From Zygnema cylindricum (taxonomy: Eukaryota > Streptophyta > Zygnematophyceae > Zygnematales > Zygnemataceae): DNA of 64,000 bases. Within the stretch, counting starts at the first letter, position 1. Each line of letters begins with the position of its first letter. A program made the position numbers and the translations under genes. Positions 9,775 through 20,947 of this stretch are shown here, piece after piece. The notes beneath the pieces are model-generated. The model was not told where the DNA came from, did not search any database, and saw nothing but the letters and a program-made list of their open reading frames with translations. The DNA lies in NCBI GenBank assembly GCA_037447655.1, contig JBBHKE010000656.1:145686-209685 (forward strand). The letters are read 5' to 3'.

Positions 9775-12700
9775 TTACTCATATACTTCCACTTCACACA
9801 AGGTTAACTGAGTCTTTTTACGCGTTCGAACCCACAGCCAACGACCACGCATTCCTTGACAATTCTTTTGATATGGATATGCAATTCCATTTTTTGCATA
9901 CGTGTACAGATTTGAAGGATCACATTGGGTTGCACAAGCAAAATATTGGTTGATAGTGCTTATCCACACTTCAACATTGTTAAAGTAATCATAAACATTT
10001 TTTACTTGATTATCAGATCGGCTGTACAGTAACACACGATCGATGCAAATCACCTGCTTCAAATCAATCACCACGTATGGTATGTCGGGTTGAACTAGAG
10101 TTGAGGTACATGAAGAGGAGTTGAAAGTTCCGGTTGCAGGAACGTTTCCGTCCACGATATTCTTAGGTTTACAATTTACACACCCTACACTCGTCGATGT
10201 TTGAAACACCCCTTTGTTTAAAGCCCTATTTAGGGGAGGAACTTGGGGTGGTGAGCACGCAGTTGGAGGAAGAAGAGATGGCGGACAACGGGGTGGAGGA
10301 GGTGAAGGAGGAGGTGGGGGTGGAGGAGGAGGAGATGGGGGTGAAGGTGGAGGAGGTGGAGGAGGGGGTGAAGGTGGAGGAGGTGGAGGAGGGGGTGAAG
10401 GTGGAGGAGGTGAAGGAGGTGGCGGTGAAGGGGGGGGAGGTGAAGGAGGAGGGGGAGAAGGTGGTGGTGGCGGAAAAATAGCTGCGCATGTATGTGTTAT
10501 GTTAAAACCTCATCAACTTGCAAGTAGAAAGGATTCCATAATCAACTAAAACAGTTAAACCGCACAAAAATAAAAAATGCTACGTGTAACCACCAAAGAC
10601 CATCACATCAACCAATACTAAAAAAAAATGATATTCTTGCAACTTCTTCCACTAGTAAAAAAGAAATCCAAAGTGGAATCGGGAGTACAAGGAGTTGTGA
10701 TTTTAATAAAAAATGATTCTAAATTTTTTCATCATTTTCAAAAAAACAATTCTTATAGAACCAACAGAGATTTGATGACATTCTTTCTGGATCTTGTTAG
10801 GTTAAAAATTTTAAATCAGATGTTCAAGTTCCATTATTACGTCAATGCTTTCTATTTTTGGTAAAAATGGTAGATTTCTAGCTTTGCCAAAATCTGAATT
10901 ACAACCGAAAGTACATTTCTACATATCACTGTGTTTGATATTTTAGGATGAGTTAGTACGTGACATTAAAGTTTGCAGAGAAATCAAAAATTCGACCAGC
11001 CTTATAAACCTACAATCCCCCCATAAACGAAACGTCTCACACAATGTAATAAAAATAGTGACTTCCAGATGCAAAATACATTGAAAAGAAATTGTCACGC
11101 ACAAACACACAAACATACGACAAATTTATTGTTCCTAAACAACCATGAAAGCAAACAGAAGCCTCAACAGTTTTCATACCCAAAAACTACAGCAATTTTC
11201 TCTGGTTGTCTTGGATAGTCAATATGTTTTAATGCAAATCATGGGTAAGGACTTACGTTCACAAATATAACTGTTCCCCTCACTGCTGTACACTAGAGTA
11301 CAAGTACATGTACTTATAGAAGCGGGCGGAGGTGGAGGAGGTGAAAGTGAAAGTTGCGCTGCACATGTTATGTGATATGTTAGAACCTTATCAACTCCCA
11401 AGTAGTGAAAAAAATGCCCTAACTAAACGTTAATACCAAAAGACGTCACTTCAATCAATACTCCAAGCGACCATATATTACACTTGTAACCTTATCGACT
11501 GGTAAAAGCCCTCTACATGTCAAAGTGTTCAATATTTTAAAGAAACGATTGGGCTATACGGGGTCACAAATTAGTCTGTTTTAGCGCCGAAATCTGATAT
11601 TTTGAACGACGTTCTTAAACTACAAGTCCGCCAGATTAAAACCCGTGGATTTTTAAATTGTTTTACGTTGCTTACGTCTAAAAACTTCACCAACCAAAAC
11701 CCGTCATGCACAAAAATACACTTGCACAAAGGGGGAGTTTCTTGATTTAGAAAAAAATAATGAAAACAAACAGAAAAATGTGAAATCGTATCGGCTTATA
11801 GAGAAAATACCGCAAGGGCCCGTAGGATCCGTCTCCTGGCAAAACGATTCACATTCGCTGAGACTTCGTTGGTTGCCAGTATCACAATCGAATGGGATAA
11901 GACTGGGAATCAAAATGCAATTGTCTTCCAACGCATCACACGATGGTTGACCATTGACTCTTGAAACTGGTCCGATGAAATAATTGCTACTCAAATCGCT
12001 GCAAGTGCAATAAATCATTTTGAAAAAAAGCAAGGTAAGCAAATATTGTTATAATGAAAGCATGAAAGTAGGGAGAAATATAGGAAATGGATATACCCTT
12101 CATATCACATTTAGGAATTTGGAGTAAAATTCGAACAAGAAAAGAGATTGAAACATAAAAAAATTTGTTTCAAGACTAAATTGATGAATAGGAAAATACG
12201 AGTGTGATTAGCCAGATACATAATATGCCACTAAAATTTATCAAACAAGTCATTTGCAGTGTACAAATGAGATTGGGAGAACTAAGTGATAAAAAGGAGA
12301 GAGGGAAGGAGCAAGAGGGGGGGAGGGTGGTAAGGTCCGAAAGGTGATGTTGAAAGAAAGAAGGAATATACATGTGAATTTTTGTAGCGATTGAAAGTGC
12401 ACTGGAGAGGGGCAATTTGCCTGAAAAGATATTACGTTTCCACTATTTCTAAATTTCAGAACAGATTGAAAAATCTGATATGATGGTTTGAGGATATTTT
12501 GCGATGATAATTTCTTAGCAACCTTCAAGATATTTTTTCTTAAATAAAAAATTTCGACTCTTAATTACAGATAAAATTCTCTTCGCCTACCATAACCCAT
12601 GTTATTTTACAGATTTTGATGCTTTTGAACTATAACATAACCGACATGTTAGGTCTTACATGCTCCGCAGAGATTTCAATTGGTCGATAGGTGGAATACC

Positions 12701-14407
12701 TCCACTCAAACGATTGTTACGTAGATAACTGCATAGGTATACAGCAAAACAGATCTCAAATTTTTATATGGTTTTTAGGATTTTTTTTGGATTCTAGGAT
12801 TTTTTAGGGTTTTTGAGGGTTTTAAGTTTTATAAGAATTTTGTAGAAGCAGCCACAAATTCCTTCGCATGCTCAACCGAAACATCAAAAACAATATGGAA
12901 TGAAAACAGTCGAAAATGTAGGGAGAAGTACTATATACGGATATTACCACAAAAATTGAATATATTTGCATTGCCCCGAAAACCCTATTTTTACCAATTC
13001 GTCAATTAATTATTTGATAGAAGTGTCATTCCTAAAATTAAAAACCATGAACCCAACAAAACAATTTATCGGCACGTCCCATAATCATAACATGTCATAT
13101 TTTTGGCGACCCATCCTTCTAGCTTTTAATCTCATCACTCTCCAAGACACATTTCAAGTGGATAAAAAAAAATCAAACAATAAATAAAATAAAACTAAAA
13201 TCATCTGCAAAAAAATATTATAGCCGCTACAAATGGAGTGGAAAAAACACGTATGAATTCCATATAGCCCCAATATTGTACTTTTCCTCAACTATAAACA
13301 ATCAATTTAGAGAAAAAATTTAAAATACAACATAGCATCAATTACAGAAACGCAACCTCACATTATTTTCATGTCCACATTCAACAAAGATGTTGGAACC
13401 AAAGAAAACCAATGTCGTATATTAACAATTAAAATATAACGTAACTTTGATGTAAATAATTGAGAAGTACCATTGACATAGTTCTATGACTTACCAGGTA
13501 CCAAGGGATGTTAGTTGATTAAAGGATGATGGAATACTTCCGGTCAACATGTTGTTATGTAAATATCTGCCACCATCCAACACATCATTAATGTATAATT
13601 ATTTCTTAATTTCTGATTCCTTTGGTTTTCTAGTAATGGGGCACACGGATATATGACATGACAAGTTATACGTGAAAAAAATCCACATGGGCAATAAAAC
13701 ATTGCATTTGAAAATACTTGTCCTCCGATTTATAGTGGAAGCTTTTCTTTACATGGTTCTGTAAATTTATGTTTTGTTTTTTATTTCCAATTTTAAAACC
13801 ATTTGATATAGAACAACGTGAATGAAAGAAGGGGAAGTAATCGACTAGGGATATAAACGTGTGTCTGTATATTGTAAACATATATTTGCATGATTGCAGG
13901 AGTCATTTTTTATCTGTTTAATTCTTCGACACTTCAATCCTTTTTCACTCTACAATCTTAGACATCAAAAAATGTATTTTTATTGTCAATTTTTAACACC
14001 TTTCATCAAATACATAACCATATGCAGTGTCATGTGTCTTACAAGTATCGGAGATTTGTCAATCGGCCGATGGACGATGGAATACTCCCACTCAAGCCAT
14101 TGAACCTAAGATCTCTGAGAAATGTAAGAAAAAGTATAACAAATTAAAATACAAAAAGTAAAGCATTAAAATTAAAATACAAAAAAATCAACAAGCCCTT
14201 GAAACCAACCTCGAACCAAATACAGCATCCACCCTCAGCTCAAACCAAAAAACCTAAAAAAATAACAAAGAAGATAAAAGTAGGTTTCACAAAGAAAAAA
14301 AAAATTATTAGATGCCTTTCGTTTCATAAACTTACAAAGTTGATAGTTCTGTGAGATCTCCAATCTCTGGTGCAATAGTACCACCTAGATCCAGATTATC
14401 AAAGTTA
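9775..14407 (-). CDS. LRR / proline-rich / F5/8C-domain protein, multi-exon, 5' end missing
   Basis: Seven exons were read on the minus strand: 14336-14407, 14043-14114, 13495-13566 (72 bp each), 12660-12728 (69 bp), 11811-11998, 11257-11358 and 9775-10481. All have AG acceptors and GT donors, and phase is kept across every junction. The first four each encode one plant-type LRR (for example NGLSGSIPSSIGRLTNL). The fifth has a last partial LRR and a Cys-rich segment. The sixth is SPPPPPP plus Cys. The last encodes a Ser-Pro-rich extensin-like tract of about 75 residues, then a discoidin/F-lectin-like domain (VIDLKQVICIDRVLLYSRSD ... GRWLWVRT ... LTLCEVEVYE) ending at TAA. An extracellular or wall-associated role in sugar or matrix binding is inferred. 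No kinase is present. The N-terminal cap and signal-peptide exons were not found. Intron-exon evidence supports a functional host gene. Confidence 0.85.
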
Positions 14408-15150
14408 CTGCACCGCCCACAAACGGAATGTTGAATGAGATGCCTTTCCCTATCTCTCCCTGTCTACCTTCCCCTCCTCCCTAATAATAGTTGAATAGAC
14501 ATTTCCATCTAACCCCATATGTTGTCAGAAGAGTTCCCTCACTCACACACCAAGAGATCTTTGCACCCTCATCTCACTGGAATTTATCTCTGCCTCACTC
14601 TCCTCTAATAAACCAAAAAATAATTTGCATCCGCCTCCCATTTATTTTCCATGAAAACCTTCGTTTCCCACTCCCCCCTCCCTCGTCTTCCCTTTTGAAC
14701 CCACCGAAACAGTCCTAAACGTTTGAATGTCTAAACAGCACCTTCTGGGGTTTTTGAAAAAAAAAAAATTCCCCCATCCATCTGCTGACACGTGCCTTAA
14801 CACTCTCCACAACACGTCTTTCCTAAGGAGGCTTACCCAACTCCTTGTAAAAATCTCTCATTTTCTGTGAAAGAGTTTCTTAATTCTTCGCACCCTTATC
14901 TAAGCTATACCAAAAGAGAAAACTAAATCCTCCTCTCATTGGTTGTGACACATAGATTGTTATCCTCATCTCCCCTCCCTCGCCTCTCCCCTTCTCTCTC
15001 CTTCACCACTGCTTTCTCAAGCCTCCCAAGCGCCCGAGCATCGCAGCAGTTAGCGCAGAAACCTCAGTAGGAATTCAGTGCGGAGTTCAGTGCGAATTCA
15101 GTGCGGAATTCAGTGCGAAATTCATGCAACAGCCAATGCATGTAGAGCGT
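14408..15150. other. region upstream of the LRR gene, no exon assigned
   Basis: This should contain the 5' exons and promoter of the minus-strand LRR gene, but no signal-peptide or LRR N-cap exon could be identified. It is pyrimidine-rich on the plus strand. At 15065-15125 a short GAATTCAGTGCG motif is repeated four to five times with slight changes. Confidence 0.4.
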
Positions 15151-15159
15151 GAAACATGA

Positions 15160-15830
15160 ATCCAACGCAAAATTCAACCCGCAATCATTGCAGAAGAGGC
15201 GGCAGTCAGACAGTTACATCTCCTGCACGCGAGAGTTTCCATTGCAGACGATCCGCAAGCTATCGTCGAAGTCAGCGCTGTAGCATCTTATCTCCGGGAA
15301 GTTCCACCAGTTCGTGGAGACATCCTTCATCGCTTGCAGAGCCGCTCCTGCCACAGCCGCAGAAGCGACAAACATGCAGAAGCGACAAACATGCGTCAGA
15401 GGACCGAATCAGTTCGAGGTTTCTCACATGCGAAAACGCAAACTTCAAGCAAAGAAGAGCGGGAAAAGAGAGCGAAAGGAGGAAAAAACGTACGGTCTAC
15501 ATCGAATATTTGTCCACTGACTCCAACGAATGCCACGTGGCATACTGCGATTAACACGCCAACGATAGCCGTAGCGACGGCCATGGCTGTACACACGTTG
15601 CGAGGCTGTACGGAGTCTGTAAGATGTGCGAGGCTGGGAGGCTGCCAAGATTCGAAGGGATTCTTGGCGTCTGCCGAACAGGAAACTTCTCCTTCAGAAA
15701 TCTCCCCTGGTTCAAACTGTGCGACGGAGGCGACTTTTATCGCTGCAATCCTTTTTCACACGTGCGAAATGGTCTTTAGGTCGAAGGACAAAAAGGTTAA
15801 CGAAGGCGTCACCACACGTCTCAAACTAGA
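15160..15830 (+). other. coding-like GC-rich segment of unknown function
   Basis: One plus frame stays open from about 15160 through 15981 without needing its internal ATG at 15334. Its first part looks protein-like (AIIAEEAAVRQLHLLHARV, then ASYLREVPPVRGDILHRLQ). Base composition is clearly more GC-rich than the flanks. From about 15640 the frame runs into the left inverted-repeat arm, where the FHTCE-x-V-x-RSKDKKVN reading is also seen in the right arm on the other strand. No family was recognised. It could be a host gene fragment captured by a transposon, a host exon, or chance openness. There is no clear start codon context or splice model. Confidence 0.3.
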
Positions 15831-16830
15831 TCTGCGGATCGCTTTCCATGCATATTTCACTAAAAAATGTGGCCCTTCCGTTCTTAAATCGTTGCGCGGT
15901 TGTGTTTTCACTCACGTGTCCGTCTATATGTCGAATACCGTAGTATCGTACTTGGTACAATCCATCCGCGGAATCCGCTAAGCTGGCGAGTGTACTTCTG
16001 TTTTGTTTCTTACGACCAGCTGGCTCGGCACCGACACAGCTTTTGACGGTTACATGGTCAATCACGAAAGTGTACATATCAGTACAATCATTACACGCGT
16101 TTGTAACCAGCAAGTACCTATCGAGCAATTTTGTTTACTAATATTCTTTTTGCATGTGTGAACACTTTAGAATTTTGTACTGCCTAAAGTAAACGCCTGG
16201 CGCTCATTGGGCCAGCTGTTACATCACGTCATGTCGCTTTGAGTGACGCGTTGGGCCTCTGAAGCAAACATGCGAAAGCTCACTGATTGGACGATGGCGA
16301 TAGGCGGCAATCCTGTGGGCCTGACGAGTCTGCTAAAGACTGCGCGCCGTACAGCACTAGTACGATCGACTCTTAGTTGATTGTACTTCTGCTTTGATTT
16401 GCTGCACCTAGATGTCGGCGTCTCGACGAGCGCTAAACTCCGTCTGACACAACTTTTGTCGGTTGGATGGTCCTTCGTGAACGTTTGATTGTACTTCTGA
16501 TTTTACTTTTTGTCGTTTTTGGCCCAGATGGGGGAGTTCTCAACGAGAAATTCTTCGTCTGACACAACATCTGATGATGGTTGAAAGCATAGTTTAGGGA
16601 TGTGCATCGAACCTGGTCTATCATGTTTTAAGGGTTTCAACTCACAGACACTTGTACAAATGTACTAATGTGGATGGTATTTACTGGACATGTACTTGTG
16701 CCTCGATTGTACTTTATTTTTGACTTATTAAAAACTGATGGAGCCGACTGCACGATAGTTCTCTCCGTCAAAACCGACACAAGTTTTGACTTTTTTTAGG
16801 GATGGCCGGTCTTTAGCGTGTACGAATTAG
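15640..16830. repeat. left arm of a large interrupted inverted repeat
   Basis: Blocks here recur in reverse complement at 29880-32230. Examples: 15770-15830 against 32045-32110, 16000-16150 against 30725-30905, 16190-16370 against 30540-30715, 16600-16660 against 29873-29940, and 16740-16830 against 30250-30350. Similarity is partial, with several blocks out of strict order because of internal subrepeats. The arms flank about 13 kb that includes hAT, MITE and copia insertions. This suggests a large DNA transposon or foldback structure, but the ends and a target duplication were not identified. Confidence 0.65.
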
Positions 16831-16840
16831 TACATTTTAT

Positions 16841-18473
16841 TAGTGTTGGGTATCGAGGACCAATTGCCGATATTCAATATGTACCGAATTTTATGTAACC
16901 GATAATCGATATATTGCCTCGATATATCGATTATCGAAATATCGCGATATTTATCTGATACATCGCCAATATATCGTATCGTCAATATATCGAGGCATTT
17001 AAAAAAAAAAATGAAAATTTTCACAGGTTTCCAAAGTCACGAGCCTTCGGACAAGATGACCGTTGAATCTTTGCCGAAAAGAAATACGGTTTTTTCCTAA
17101 AAGTCAGCAGAGTGAAGGAGATCTTTGAGGTACATTGACGCGGTACACTTGCGAAGTACACGTACGTAATACGCAAGTACGGATTTCCATACGAAAATGG
17201 TCGGTTTTCAAATCTTTGACGATTTTAGGGTGTGTCCCCATGTGCATAAGTAAGGGTTTTTTCCTGTCGTTTTGCCGTAAAACTTAGCGCCGTACTGCCT
17301 AAGTTGCAACCGTACGAAGGAATCACAAATTTGTAGAGTACAATTTGCGTCATCCCTGAACTTAGGATGTACGAAAAGTTGTCGTCTTGTGCTTTTCGAC
17401 CCACTTCGACGACAAAAAACGTCATCTTCAACCTTATCTTTAAAACACATGCGCGATGTGATTTAAAATTAGGTTTTTTCGATTGACAAATAGGAACATA
17501 TTTTCGCACGTGCCGTAAATTTCGACAAAAATCCTACGATTTCCAAGGACAAAGAAAAGTACATAGTTCGCTATGTTTTGTCCGTTTCGGTTCTAATACG
17601 ACAAAGATAAGTACACAATTTGTTTGGATTTGTCCGTTTTCGTCTAGTACGGATTTTTTTTTTTGCAGGGGTCTTCAAATTCCGATGCCATTTCACGTCG
17701 ACCGGACAGGAGACGCGAAGGCAAAGCGCCTCATCTTCGACCGTGAAATTGCACAGGCTGGAAGGCGGTACGTCTACAATGTCACGGTAAGACATGCGAC
17801 GTCACACGCAGGTACAAAAAATATCGTGCGACCACAGATTGTCGACGTTGACAGCCGTCACAGGTATTGTCGACGTATACAATCGTCACAAGCGTAAGTT
17901 ACGATTTCGTCATTACAGACATAGGGACACTTGAAAACCGGGTCCGGCAGATCCGCGCTAAAATACAAAGTAATTTCGCTAAGTTACAAGTACATGGGGA
18001 CACACCCTTAGAGATTGGATCGTCAACTTCCAAGGACCACTCAAATCACAACACGTATGTAAAAACCTGTTTACAGAAGATACGCGATGTTAACCGAGGC
18101 CTCTGTAATACAGAAATTTTGATGTCCGTACTATTACAGATACCTCCTCATGTAACCATACCCCAAATAAGTAATCATATGAATTACAGAATTTGTACTA
18201 TTTTGTCGGTTACATTTTGCGGCGTCTACCTTTAAGTCACGGAACGAAAATCACGTCGTACGTGGCGTATCAGACAATTTGTTTTTTTAGATAAAATAGC
18301 ATATTATATTAAAATATAAAATATTAAATTTTAAAAAATACTATACATCGCATATATATAGCGATAATTTATGTTGGTCTCGGTACGATATATCGAGGAG
18401 TCTGCTCAATCGATATTCGATATATCGAATATCGAAATTATCGCGATATGAACTTACCCGATACCCAACACTA
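16841..18473. mobile_element. non-autonomous hAT-like DNA transposon 1
   Basis: It has terminal inverted repeats TAGTGTTGGGTATCG at the left and CGATACCCAACACTA at the right, flanked by the identical 8-bp duplication CATTTTAT (16833-16840 and 18474-18481). An 8-bp TSD with such TIRs fits the hAT superfamily. The subterminal regions are dense in TATCGATA-like palindromes. No transposase frame is present. About 780 bp of its length is a later MITE insertion (17228-18007), leaving about 850 bp of original element. Confidence 0.85.
17228..18007. mobile_element. MITE with TTA target duplication, copy 1 (inside hAT 1)
   Basis: Its ends are GGGTGTGTCCCCATGT and the reverse complement ACATGGGGACACACCC, with TTA on both sides (17225-17227 and 18008-18010). 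At 780 bp it has no transposase. A TTA/TAA duplication and short TIRs suggest PIF/Harbinger-type mobilisation; this is an inference. The right half contains several GTCGACGT / GTCACA repeats shared with the other copies. Confidence 0.85.
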
Positions 18474-18584
18474 CATTTTATAAACGTGTAGAATCGCCAA
18501 TGATCTTCCGAGCTTTTTCCGTTTCATACTTTTTTCTTTCCATGTGTGAACTCCTTTATCATTTGTACAGCTCGTTCAGCTCGA

Positions 18585-18805
18585 TGTCGTAAGCCTATGA
18601 AACAAACCTCGCAATTGGATAATTGCGAATTTCGGCAGAAATCCTGAAAGCCTGCTGTCGTGACGTCATTTGTAATGATGACGCAGCAGCGTGTGCGACT
18701 CGCGGACATCAAGGCTAAGGGTTGTGAACGGAAGGAATCGAGCAGATGGGTGCCGACGTGGCGTATCACATTCCGGGGAGGGCCTATCTGGCGGGCAGAG
18801 GAGAC
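18585..18805. repeat. left arm of a local inverted repeat
   Basis: The arm matches 19034-20095 in reverse complement once the MITE at 19146-19920 is removed. Landmarks in order are GACGTCA, GACATCAAGGCTAAGGGTTG, GAATCGAGCAGATGGGTGCC and GGAGGGCCTATCTGGCGGGC. This arm carries the undisturbed counterpart of the MITE insertion site (single TTA). The spacer (18806-19033) ends in another hAT-like terminus (GATACACAACACTG near 19010). Confidence 0.75.
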
Positions 18806-19033
18806 GTTCGGCAATGTATACGTGTATGTATTATACGTATAATGTTTATATATATATATGTCGATTGTCCTTAACGACATATTTTTGCATTTGTGCCGAT
18901 AACCACCAATATTAAATTATTATTATTTATCGCTCTCCCGACTGATAACGATTGCCGATATACCGGAGATCGGTTTTACTGCCGATATAAAAACCACTGA
19001 TACACAACACTGTCATTTACATCGCCTGGACAA

Positions 19034-20095
19034 AGGGCTCCTCAGACGTCTCCTCTGCTCGCCAGATAGGCCCTCCCCGGAATGCGACATGCCGACACGC
19101 CAAGTCGGCACCCATCCGCTCGATTCCTTCCATTCACAACCCTTAGGGCGTGTTCCCATGTGTTCAAGTAAGGGTTTTTTTTTCGTCGTTTTCACAAAAA
19201 ATGGGACTTCTAACGAGAAAATATTACGCCGTACGAAAAATGGGCAAAAACACAAGTACATTTTGCTTCATCTTGGAACTCGGAAAGTACGGCAATTCGG
19301 CGATATTATCATCGCGACACACTTCTAGCTCATCTTCACACTTGCACTGGAATCAAATCCCGATCTGATTTTAATCAAAATCCTACCTTATTGACAAATA
19401 AAAAACCAGGTTTGCACACGTCAAACGTTTTCAACTTTTTTTTTGCAGTTGGGTGAGTACACAAAAAAGAAAGTTGGTTGTCCATTTGGAAACAATTCGT
19501 TTGTTTTTTTGGTTGTACGGACAAACAGAACTACGCACATGGTAGTGAAAGAAAGCCTGACGTCTACAATGTCACGTTGAACATTGAATGACACTTTCAC
19601 TACAGTACTGTACCGCCCATTTGTAGATATATGTGATTGCTTATGTTGTCCACGTGTGGGCGTCTACAAATGTCAGGAGCTTGTTGGCGTCGACAAATGT
19701 CCGCAGTTTATCCGGAGCTCGTTGGCGTCTACAAAAGTCCGCAGTTTGTTGGCGTCTACACGTCTCGCAAAATATTGGCGACGTCAACAACTATCACATA
19801 TTCGAAGTAATGAAGGCGCAACTAACGATTGACATAGGCACACTTTGAAAAGTACACTGTAAAATCTAGGCTAAAATCCAAAGTAACGTTTCAAAGTTTG
19901 GGTTACATGGGAACACGCCCTTAGCCTCGACGTCCTCGAGTTGCACGTCACTCTTATCGTTTCCTGCGATGTAAATGTGAAGTCGTGTAAATGTGAAGTC
20001 GTAATTATAAGTGACGTCACAACAGTAGGCACTCATAATTTTTGCCGAAATAAGCAATCGCGCAACAACGAAGGTTACTTCACAGGCTTGGGTAT
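19034..20095. repeat. right arm of the local inverted repeat, split by a MITE
   Basis: Reverse-complement partner of 18585-18805. It contains the MITE at 19146-19920 and a short internal duplication GTAAATGTGAAGTCGT near 19970-20000. A related GTGGCATGGCACACTTTGGG block also occurs at about 22460-22535, so this repeat has at least one further fragment in the window. Confidence 0.7.
19146..19920. mobile_element. MITE with TTA target duplication, copy 2
   Basis: Its ends are GGGCGTGTTCCCATGT and ACATGGGAACACGCCC, flanked by TTA at 19143-19145 and 19921-19923. It is 775 bp long, and the TIR differs from copy 1 at three positions. The paralogous arm at about 18700-18740 has the same flanks joined by a single TTA, so the insertion and its 3-bp duplication are directly demonstrated. 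Between 19660 and 19770 a GGCGTCTACAAA-type unit is repeated four times. Confidence 0.9.
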
Positions 20096-20346
20096 GGTCC
20101 CGTGTATTAAAGTATCGACTTTTTTCTGTCGTTTCACCCAAAACGCAGATTCGTACGAGAAAAACTTTAGCCGTACAGAAAAATCAATTATATAAAAGTA
20201 AGCAAACGTCGATAGTTTGAATGTACTTCATTTTTGTCGTCGTGTGAATGCATTTTGGCGTTTTTCTTTATACGACGCCCGGACAAGAGAATCCAGCCCG
20301 TCAAAAAACTTCATCGGAAATCACCTCGCGACTGGATTTCAGGGAT

Positions 20347-20947
20347 AGTACACCGCGAATCGTAATTAGAGTAAAGAAAAAATTAGAGTAAAAAAAGTAA
20401 AAAAAATAATTAGAGTTATGAACTCTAATTTGTGTGATGTAACTTTTTCAAAAAGGATATTTACTCTAATTTTTCAATAACTCTAATTTGGGCGTAAATT
20501 TGGGCGCTGGATATATCCACTGTAAATTAAGTACAATTGCATAATCACACAAAACATACAGTTTCACGTCATTATGATGTTTGCATTACGCAATTTGTTA
20601 ATACGCAGTTATATGAAAACGGCCTGTACTAAATCATTATTTGTACTTTTAATAAATTACAGTTTAGCACGGTCGGACACCTTGTTAATACGTAGTTACA
20701 TGAAAACAGCCTGTACTAAATCATTATTTGTACTTTAATAAAGTACATTTTAGCACGGTCAGACACCGACCTTACACCACACTATTTAAAACGGCACTGT
20801 ATTAGAGTTATTAACGCTGATTCAAAAAGTACCATAAATAACGTAAATAATAATTTAGAATAATGTACTCTATTCATAGTGATAGAGTCAAAATTTGGGG
20901 TGATAGAATTAGTGTACATAACTCTAATTACGATTCGCGTTGTACCA
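20347..20947. mobile_element. AT-rich MITE-like element with long TIRs
   Basis: The ends share the inverted motif CGCGAATCGTAATTAGAGT, preceded by GTACA. Inside, a segment of about 85 bp from TAATACGCAGTTATATGAAA to TAGCACGGTCGGACACC is duplicated in tandem (about 20608-20766). Short AACTCTAATT motifs recur in both orientations. No coding region is present. A clean TSD was not resolved. A partial end of the same kind, in inverse orientation, lies near 29830-29860. Confidence 0.65.

Noticed and set aside
10197-10549. Plus-strand glycine-rich or Glu/Val-rich open frames
   Set aside because: They are the reverse complement of the Ser-Pro-rich tract of the minus-strand LRR/F5/8C gene, whose frame is continuous with the downstream domain and with the upstream exons.
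12780-12830. Interstitial telomere-like sequence (TTTAGGG-like)
   Set aside because: Only isolated, irregular TAGGGTTTTTGAGGG words within an intron; no tandem array of a constant 7-mer.
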